Assembly: GCA_964391195.1 (NCBI GenBank)
Contig: CAYMLG010000009.1
Coordinates: 1 to 64,000 of the forward strand
DNA length: 64,000 nucleotides
Source: JAAYXE01 sp964391195
Lineage (GTDB): Bacteria; Chloroflexota; Anaerolineae; Anaerolineales; UBA4823
Direction: 5' to 3'
In this document: piece after piece, positions 58,390 to 64,000 of the stretch
Layout: each line of letters begins with the position of its first letter
Position numbering within the stretch: position 1 is the stretch's first letter
The notes under the pieces: generated by a model
The model's database searches: none
The model's input: only the letters and a program-made list of their open reading frames with translations
What the model was told of the DNA's origin: nothing
Program-made: the position numbers and the translations under genes

Positions 58390-59679
58390 TCAGGTGAGGG
58401 GGGTGAGGGATGCAGCGAGGGGCGCAGGCTGCTCGCGGCTGGTGTAGGGGTGGGCGACCAACTCCAGCATCGACTGCTCGTAGCGGTCAACCATGTGCTC
58501 CAGGGTGAAGTTGTCCAGCACGAACTGCCTGGCGGTCGCGGCGAGTTGGTACCCCAACTCGGGTCGGGCCGCCAGGCGGCGGATACTGTCCGCCAGGGCA
58601 GAGGCGTCCTCCGGGGGGAAGACCAGCCCGGTGTGCATGTCTTTCAAGACCGCGCCCATACCCCCCTGAGCGGTGCCGGCCACCACCAGCCCGGCGGCCA
58701 TCCCCTCCAACACCACCCGCCCAAACGGCTCCGGCCAGATGGAGGGGACCAGGAGCACGTCGTACTCTTGCAGCAGGGCGGGCACCTGTTCGGCGGCTAC
58801 CTGGCCGGCGAAGCGCACATTGCCGGCCACACCCAGGCTGTCCGCCAGTTTCTCCACCCCACGCTGGTAGCTCGCATCCCAGGGTGATCCCACCAGGGTC
58901 AGCCGGATGCGCGGGTCGCTGGGGAGCAGCAGCTTTAGGGCTTCGACCGCCGTGTGCACGCCCTTCTCCGGCGAGATGCGGCCCAGGTAGAGCAGCCTCA
59001 GCGGGTCTGGCGCCCGGCGGTTCAGCCAGTTTGACTGCGAAGGATCGAACAGCCCGCTGTCGATCCCATTGTGGATCACGCGCACGTCCGGCAGGTGGAT
59101 GCCCAGGCGCTGGTACTCGGCCTGCACCGCCTCGCTGATGCAGATGGTGTGCGCCAACTCCAGCGGTGGGGGAGGGTTATGCTTCAGGATCTCCTGGGCC
59201 AGCACCCCCAGCACCCGTTTCGGGATCGCCGCCATTCGGGATTGGGCCGGGGCCTTCCAGTACTCCACGTACTGCGAAGGCAGGCTTGGCCAGTAGCAGG
59301 CGAAACGGTAGAGCACCCGGCCGGGCATCAGTTTCTCGGCCAGCGCGGGCACCTGGCGGGGGATATTCCACATCCCGCAGATGAAAATCAGGTCGGGCTG
59401 CAGCCGGGCGACGTGCTCCATCACCTTTTTTTGGTCGTACAGGATGGTGTCCTTCCAGCGAGTGAAGAACTGCAGGGCGCTCCGCCGGGGAGCAAGATCC
59501 ATCTCGAACCGCAGCTCCCGGTACACGCCATCACGGGACTCCCGGCTGCCGTAATCGCTGGTGAGCACTTCAACCGTGTGCCCGCGGCCGCGCAGGCCGT
59601 CAACAATTGCTTTGCAAGAGATATCCTGCCCGCCGCGTTCGTAGGGCGGGTAAAAGTTGTGCAGAGTCAGTATTTTCAT
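58390..59679 (-). CDS. Glycosyltransferase, GT4 family
   Basis: 429-aa retaining GT-B glycosyltransferase. N-terminal acceptor half has the Gly-rich NFYPPYERGGQ; the C-terminal half has VIHNGID, LLYLGRISPEKGVHTAVEAL and the EPFGRVVLEGMAAG donor motif with the E(x7)E pair. No membrane segment. Its start overlaps the upstream paralogue stop (ATGA). It shares GMWNIPRQ with GMWNMSRTW in that neighbour, so the two probably arose by duplication and act on consecutive sugars. Donor and acceptor unknown. The 84 nt between this gene and the epimerase show no feature beyond the ribosome site. Confidence 0.93.
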   Translation of the reverse strand: MKILTLHNFYPPYERGGQDISCKAIVDGLRGRGHTVEVLTSDYGSRESRDGVYRELRFEMDLAPRRSALQFFTRWKDTILYDQKKVMEHVARLQPDLIFICGMWNIPRQVPALAEKLMPGRVLYRFACYWPSLPSQYVEYWKAPAQSRMAAIPKRVLGVLAQEILKHNPPPPLELAHTICISEAVQAEYQRLGIHLPDVRVIHNGIDSGLFDPSQSNWLNRRAPDPLRLLYLGRISPEKGVHTAVEALKLLLPSDPRIRLTLVGSPWDASYQRGVEKLADSLGVAGNVRFAGQVAAEQVPALLQEYDVLLVPSIWPEPFGRVVLEGMAAGLVVAGTAQGGMGAVLKDMHTGLVFPPEDASALADSIRRLAARPELGYQLAATARQFVLDNFTLEHMVDRYEQSMLELVAHPYTSREQPAPLAASLTPLT

Positions 59680-60962
59680 CGGTGCGCCACCGGTTCCAAG
59701 GCTCTAGGGGACGATTCCCGGCGCAGGGGTGTAGATTTCTGCCCGGCGATCATCTGTTTGAAATAGGCTTCCAACTCGTCTCCCATGCGGTCGATCGAGA
59801 AGCGGGACTCAACAGCTTCTCGCGCCGCCCGCGCCATGCGCTCGCGCAGGGGTAAATCCCGGGCCAGCAGAGCGATTTTTTCTGCCAGCATCTCGGCGTT
59901 CTCGGGTTCGAACGCCAGGCCGTTCTCTCCATCCACCAGGAGTTCCGGGGTGCCGCCGGTCGGGGTGCCCACCACCACCAGCCCGGAAGCCATCGCCTCC
60001 TGCATCATCCGCGCCAACGGTTCCTCCCAGATCGAAGGGAAGACCAGCACATCGAACTGGGGCAGCAACTGCGGGATTTCGTCCCGCGAGATCCGGGGCC
60101 AGAATTGGACTCGCCCATCCAGGTTGTGCTCGGCCACCGTCTGGCGCAATCCGGCCTCATAATCCGAATGGCCGGAGCCGACGATCGTCAACGTCACCTG
60201 CTCCAAATCCGGGAGGCGGGTCATGGCTTCCACCGCGGTGTGCACCCCCTTGTGCGGCACCAGACTGCCGGCGTACAGCAGCCGCAGACGACCGGGCTCC
60301 CACTCTCTGCCTTCCGGCGGGGAAAAAGCCTGCAGGTCAATGCCGTTGTGGATCACCCGGGTGTTCTCGACCGGGACCCCAACCTGTTCGACCAGGTAGC
60401 GCTGGATGAAAGCGCTGACGCACAGGATGCGATCGAACCGTGGCTGTACCTGCGCCTCCCCGGCCAGGACCGTACTGCACAGCAGCTTTCCAATTGGGGC
60501 TTTCACCTTCCAGAAGCGGCCCTCCTGGTTCTGCCAGTAAGCCCGATGGGCGTCCAGGTCGGTTGGCCAACTGTTGGCGAGATAGTACACCAGCCGCTCC
60601 GGGCAGAGCGTTTCCAGGTCGCGCGCCCAGGTCCGCGACATATTCCACATCCCGTGCTGGAAGACGATATCCGGCTGAAAGTCGCGTAGCGTTTCGACCA
60701 GGTAGCGGCGGTTTTGGCGGTTGCGCAGGGGATACAGGAAGGTGTAGGCGGGGTGGTAGTGGTCCCGGTTTGGACTGGCCAGATGCAGCACCCGGCGGAT
60801 ATTTTTCTCCGGCGCGGCCAGGCGATCGGCTCCATGCCGGCTGGCGAGCACCAGCAGTTCGTGGCCCCGCGCTTCGAGCTGTTGGACGATGTCGTGGGTG
60901 AGCTGAGGCCAGCCTCCATATTCGAATGGCGGGTAATAGTTCGAAATGACCAGGATTCTCAT
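59676..60962 (-). CDS. Glycosyltransferase, GT4 family
   Basis: 428-aa GT-B enzyme paralogous to its downstream neighbour. NYYPPFEYGGWPQ in the N-terminal half, VIHNGIDLQAF at the domain hinge, LLYAGSLVPHKGVHTAVEAM, and EEPLARMMQEAMASG with the E(x7)E pair, then GTPTGGTPELL in the nucleotide-sugar site. Coupled by 4-nt overlaps on both sides (with the BNR protein before and the next GT after). Predicted to add one sugar to the glycan built by this block; specificity cannot be read. Confidence 0.93.
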   Translation of the reverse strand: MRILVISNYYPPFEYGGWPQLTHDIVQQLEARGHELLVLASRHGADRLAAPEKNIRRVLHLASPNRDHYHPAYTFLYPLRNRQNRRYLVETLRDFQPDIVFQHGMWNMSRTWARDLETLCPERLVYYLANSWPTDLDAHRAYWQNQEGRFWKVKAPIGKLLCSTVLAGEAQVQPRFDRILCVSAFIQRYLVEQVGVPVENTRVIHNGIDLQAFSPPEGREWEPGRLRLLYAGSLVPHKGVHTAVEAMTRLPDLEQVTLTIVGSGHSDYEAGLRQTVAEHNLDGRVQFWPRISRDEIPQLLPQFDVLVFPSIWEEPLARMMQEAMASGLVVVGTPTGGTPELLVDGENGLAFEPENAEMLAEKIALLARDLPLRERMARAAREAVESRFSIDRMGDELEAYFKQMIAGQKSTPLRRESSPRALEPVAHR

Positions 60963-62488
60963 GCAACGATTCTCTTCTTGACTTCGCGGTAGGCCAGCAC
61001 CAGGACCACTGTGAAGACGGTGGGCAGCGTGCTCAGCAGCAGCAAATTCATGGGATGAATTGCCTGTTCCGTGACTTCACCACCGGCGGTCGGGATTTCC
61101 CCCTGCTCAGCCGCCGGAGCAGTCGGAACCACTGCTGTGGGCTCGGGTGTGCCCGCTGGCGCAGCCTGGCCACCGGCTGGCGCAGCCGGCGTAGTGGTCG
61201 GCGTAGGCAGCGGGACAGCCGGCAGAGGGTTTACATCGGTCATCGTGTAATGGGTGGCGTAGAGGATACTCTGCGGGTCTACCGTACTGGTGGTGAAGGT
61301 GAGCACAAGCTGGTTGCCTGAGCGGATCGCCAGGCGGACCCGGTGTGCGTGGACGCGGTCGCCAAGCGGTTCAAACGCATCTCGGGCGATCAGGTAGACC
61401 ATCTCCGGCGGAGACCAGATGCCATCATCCCAGTAGAAATGGTAAACACCCTGGGGCCAGCGGATCTGGCCCATGAAATGCATGCGCCCGGCCGCATCCA
61501 CGGCCAGCCCGTCCCCCAGGGCCTGGCCGAGCAGATTGCCAAATACGAACGAAGGTTCACTCCAGGTCAGGCCGGCATCGCGAGACACCCTGTGCTCACG
61601 GCGGGTGGAATAGTCGCCGGCCCATACTGCGTGGACAGTCTTTCCGCTCACCGCCAGGGCGGGGTATGGCATACGAAGGTTGTTGCTCCCTGGTGGGTCT
61701 ACTTCGTCGATCGTAAACGGGCGGGACCAGGTGCGTCCGTGATCGAACGAGTTGGCATAGCGCACCCAGGTGCCGAACAGGTTCTCATCCTGGTAAAACC
61801 ACAGGGCGTGCAGGGCATCGTCATCGCCGCGTTCTAAATTCACCAGGCTGGGGGTGACGTTGACCGGAATATCCGGGTCGAGCCAGATCGAGGGGGACCA
61901 GGTCTCCCCTCCATCTTCGCTGCTGATGTAATAGATCCCCGGCTCCTCATCGATCAGGCTGGAGTACAGCAGGTGTAAATGGTCGCCGGAGTCCGTCACC
62001 AGGTCGAACTTATACCCGTAGGCGTTTATCATGACCGGCCGGCGCCAATTGCTTGCCGAAAGCGCCCCCTGGATGGGCGCGGTGGTGTATTGGACCAGGG
62101 TGTAGAACCCTTCGCTGAAGGCCAGGTGCAGGTTCCCCTGGCGGTCACTGGTGGCAGCGAAGGCGCCGATGCCGGCATTGGGCGCGCTGGCGAAGATGTC
62201 GATGGGCGAGGACCAGAGAGCGCCGTCGAAGCGGGAATACATGATCACTGTCCGGCGATCGGCGAAGCCGGATTCGATCCAGAACAGGTGTACGTAGCCG
62301 AAATCATCGGCGAAAATCGTTTGCTCTTCCACCTGTCCATCCGGGCTCGAGAGTTGAATGAGCTGCGCCCAGTCATTGTCCTGGATCTGCGCCTTTACCG
62401 GTTTTGCCTGGCCCACCGCAGCCAGCAGCAGCCCCAGGATGCCCAGCAGGTGGGAGATCTTTAGCTGACGACCAGTTTTCCTAAACAT
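60959..62488 (-). CDS. Membrane-anchored BNR/sialidase-like propeller protein
   Basis: About 509 aa. A signal peptide (MFRKTGRQLKISHLLGILGLLLAAVG) supports the ATG at 62488, which overlaps the sulfotransferase stop. An in-frame ATG at 62530 would add 14 residues and spoil the signal sequence. The body contains BNR/Asp-box repeats (SEDGGETWSP, FDHGRTWSRP, RDAGLTWSEP) typical of sialidase-like six-bladed propellers. The catalytic Arg triad and Tyr of true sialidases were not identified. A Pro/Thr/Ala-rich linker leads to a C-terminal TM helix (LLLLSTLPTVFTVVLVLAY) and a basic tail. The propeller faces outward. Likely glycan binding or an unassigned glycan activity. Confidence 0.85.
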   Translation of the reverse strand: MFRKTGRQLKISHLLGILGLLLAAVGQAKPVKAQIQDNDWAQLIQLSSPDGQVEEQTIFADDFGYVHLFWIESGFADRRTVIMYSRFDGALWSSPIDIFASAPNAGIGAFAATSDRQGNLHLAFSEGFYTLVQYTTAPIQGALSASNWRRPVMINAYGYKFDLVTDSGDHLHLLYSSLIDEEPGIYYISSEDGGETWSPSIWLDPDIPVNVTPSLVNLERGDDDALHALWFYQDENLFGTWVRYANSFDHGRTWSRPFTIDEVDPPGSNNLRMPYPALAVSGKTVHAVWAGDYSTRREHRVSRDAGLTWSEPSFVFGNLLGQALGDGLAVDAAGRMHFMGQIRWPQGVYHFYWDDGIWSPPEMVYLIARDAFEPLGDRVHAHRVRLAIRSGNQLVLTFTTSTVDPQSILYATHYTMTDVNPLPAVPLPTPTTTPAAPAGGQAAPAGTPEPTAVVPTAPAAEQGEIPTAGGEVTEQAIHPMNLLLLSTLPTVFTVVLVLAYREVKKRIVA

Positions 62489-63365
62489 GCTCTGTATAAC
62501 CGAAGCGGAGGAGGAAGTCGGAAAGGGCATTTTCCAGGACTGTCCGATCCTGCGGTGGGATCTGCTCTTTCCACTTATTGTTGAAATTCATCACCGGTGT
62601 GCTCTGGATTGCCTGCTCGTAGCGGGGCGTCCACCTGAGATCGCAGAACTCGATGATCCGCCGCATCTCACCGGTTGGGTCCCTGCCCAGGTTCTCGTAG
62701 CGGACTTCGAGATACTGCTCCGGTTTCAGATAAGGGACAGCCGAGAGCACGGACGAGACCATTGTCTTCCAATGCAGGGCGCACAGTTCGTAAGGTGACT
62801 TCCCCTCTCGCTTCCAGTCGTTGGGGGTGAAGCCCGCCCACCACAGGGGGAGATCCGGCCACCACTTGACATTCATCAGCGAGTTGGCCACCGCCCGCCC
62901 GTCGCGGATGATGTGGATGAAGATGGCCCCGGGGAAGACCGCGTTCAAATAGCGGACCCTGGCGCAGTTGTTCGTATTTTTGTTTACGAAGCGGCGCTTT
63001 CCCCGGTACGCCTGGCAGACGGCGAACATCTTCCGCAGGTTGGCGGCCGCCTCGGGGGTCACATCCTCCTCGCACAAGGGAGCCCGCTTCTGGTGGTGCA
63101 GGTACTCCATCCCGCAGTGGGTATAAACGCCGATCGATTCATCCGAATGAAGCAGCCCGGAGAAGCGCCCGGCGATCCTCGGTCCGGCGAGGGGGATATC
63201 CCACAGCCGTGATAGAGCCATCAGCCATGGCCGGTCGGGATGAGAATTTACCAAATTGGAGAACCAGGCCAGGTCCGGGTGCTTGGTGAGCAGGCTAAAC
63301 AGCAGGGTAGTCCCGCTCCGCCCGCTGCCTACGACAAAAATGGGTCGGTCAATCACATTGTCCAT
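62481..63365 (-). CDS. PAPS-dependent sulfotransferase
   Basis: 294-aa cytosolic sulfotransferase that transfers sulfate from PAPS to a hydroxyl of a small molecule, lipid or glycan. The 5'-phosphosulfate loop is VGSGRSGTTLL (12-22) and the 3'-phosphate motif IIRDGRAVANS (152-162, with Arg154 and Ser162). Length and layout fit the Sulfotransfer_1/3 Pfam type. It is first of the complete genes in the glycan block, 21 nt after a glycosyltransferase and overlapping the BNR gene by 8 nt. Substrate candidates are the glycan of this block or a hydroxyl of the polyketide; sequence does not decide. PAPS synthesis genes are not in the window. Confidence 0.93.
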   Translation of the reverse strand: MDNVIDRPIFVVGSGRSGTTLLFSLLTKHPDLAWFSNLVNSHPDRPWLMALSRLWDIPLAGPRIAGRFSGLLHSDESIGVYTHCGMEYLHHQKRAPLCEEDVTPEAAANLRKMFAVCQAYRGKRRFVNKNTNNCARVRYLNAVFPGAIFIHIIRDGRAVANSLMNVKWWPDLPLWWAGFTPNDWKREGKSPYELCALHWKTMVSSVLSAVPYLKPEQYLEVRYENLGRDPTGEMRRIIEFCDLRWTPRYEQAIQSTPVMNFNNKWKEQIPPQDRTVLENALSDFLLRFGYTEHV

Positions 63366-63386
63366 CAGGGTCTCAACTCACTTGAA

Positions 63387-64000
63387 CTATCCGGCGGTAA
63401 AACTCTCCAGCGCTTCGCAGTAAATCTCTTCCAGCGCTTCGGCATAGTGCTCCCAGGAGTGCTGTTCGACCGCCCGCTGGCGGGCATTCCGCCCCAGGCG
63501 CTCTCTTTCCTGGCGGTCGTGCAGGAGCTCGACAATCGAAGCGACGAAACCGTCCAGGTCGCCGGGATCGACCAGCAAGCCGTTGACCCGGTCGTCGATC
63601 ACCGCCGCAGCCTGGCTCATCCGCACCGCCACGATGGCTTTCCCGGCCGCCATATACTCGAACAGCTTGAGCGGCGTGCCCCCGAAACCGGGGAAATACT
63701 CAGAGGCGGAGACGGTCACATCCGCCGCTGCAATGTACTCCGGCACCCGCTCGTAGGGGACCCGCCCGGTGAGAATGACGGCGCGTCCGATCCCCAGCTC
63801 ACGGATCTCCGCTTCCACGGCCTCTTTCGTCCGCCCTTCTCCGATTAGCACCAGCTTGGCATTGGGCGTCGACTGCAGCACCTGGCAGAAACCGCGCAGC
63901 AGGAAAGAGAGGTTGTGCCAGAGGTAAAAACCTCCCACCCACATCACCACCGGGCTGCCGTCCAGGCTCAATTCGGCCCGCACCCGGGCCGTATCGTAAG
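63387..64000 (-). CDS. Glycosyltransferase, GT4-like, N-terminus beyond window
   Basis: C-terminal donor-binding half of a GT-B glycosyltransferase (~204 residues in the window). The frame stays open to the window edge (...YDTARVRAELSLDG), so the GTG at 63983 is not the start. Visible motifs are VVMWVGGFYLWHN, LVLIGEGRTKE, FGGTPLKLFEYMAAGKAIVA and GLLVDPGDLDG. Stop TAG at 63387. It precedes the sulfotransferase by 21 nt, in the same direction. Confidence 0.9.
   Translation of the reverse strand, partial: YDTARVRAELSLDGSPVVMWVGGFYLWHNLSFLLRGFCQVLQSTPNAKLVLIGEGRTKEAVEAEIRELGIGRAVILTGRVPYERVPEYIAAADVTVSASEYFPGFGGTPLKLFEYMAAGKAIVAVRMSQAAAVIDDRVNGLLVDPGDLDGFVASIVELLHDRQERERLGRNARQRAVEQHSWEHYAEALEEIYCEALESFTAG

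Overview
The window is GC-rich bacterial DNA dominated by a modular type I polyketide synthase (PKS) locus on the minus strand. It is flanked upstream (right) by a minus-strand block of glycan assembly and decoration genes. No rRNA, tRNA, CRISPR array or transposase was seen. Several things suggest a member of the Chloroflexota, possibly an Anaerolineae/Caldilineae-type organism: short Y/F-L/I-P-x-x-x-R motifs next to signal peptides or at C-termini of secreted proteins, many beta-propeller and Ig/cadherin-like secreted proteins, a fused Wzz/BY-kinase, and cyanobacterial/myxobacterial-style PKS proteins. The taxon is an inference; there is no marker gene.

Layout, read in transcription order on the minus strand. 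(1) 64000-54478: a partial glycosyltransferase, a sulfotransferase, a membrane-anchored BNR propeller protein, two GT4-like glycosyltransferases, a CDP-paratose-2-epimerase-like SDR, a third glycosyltransferase and a Wzy/O-antigen-ligase-like membrane protein. Most genes overlap or nearly touch. (2) 51655-54381, plus strand: a lone secreted beta-propeller protein ending in a strong terminator. (3) 51217-46673: a stand-alone carrier protein, an acyl-AMP ligase (4-nt overlap), a Wzz/BY-kinase and a secreted alpha/beta hydrolase. (4) After an AT-rich 194-nt gap, 46478-9066: a type II thioesterase and six single-module PKS proteins, coupled by 4-nt overlaps or gaps of up to about 10 nt. (5) 9050-3305: two SGNH hydrolase genes, the second a very large multidomain secreted protein broken by a 100-N assembly gap. 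(6) 3049-1: a seventh PKS module that runs off the left edge.

PKS modules in gene order: A = KS-AT-(DH remnant)-KR-ACP; B = KS-AT-DH-ER-KR-ACP; C = KS-AT-MT-ACP; D = KS-AT-DH-MT-ER-KR-ACP; E = KS-AT-MT-KR-ACP; F = KS-AT-DH-ER-KR-ACP; G = KS-AT-DH(His to Arg)-unknown. Module A has no N-terminal coiled-coil docking segment while B to G do. This fits A accepting the starter from the stand-alone carrier protein charged by the acyl-AMP ligase. The predicted product is a long, partly saturated chain with several C-methyl branches, one internal beta-keto and some hydroxyls. Chain release is not visible.

The PKS lies beside glycosyltransferases, a sulfotransferase, an O-antigen-ligase-like protein, a Wzz/BY-kinase and cell-surface esterases. 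A plausible whole-locus hypothesis is a methyl-branched polyketide lipid that is glycosylated, sulfated and placed at the cell surface or attached to a polysaccharide. The SGNH genes sit inside the PKS run, which suggests an extracytoplasmic acyl-transfer or de-acylation step. These links are inferred from gene order and have not been demonstrated.
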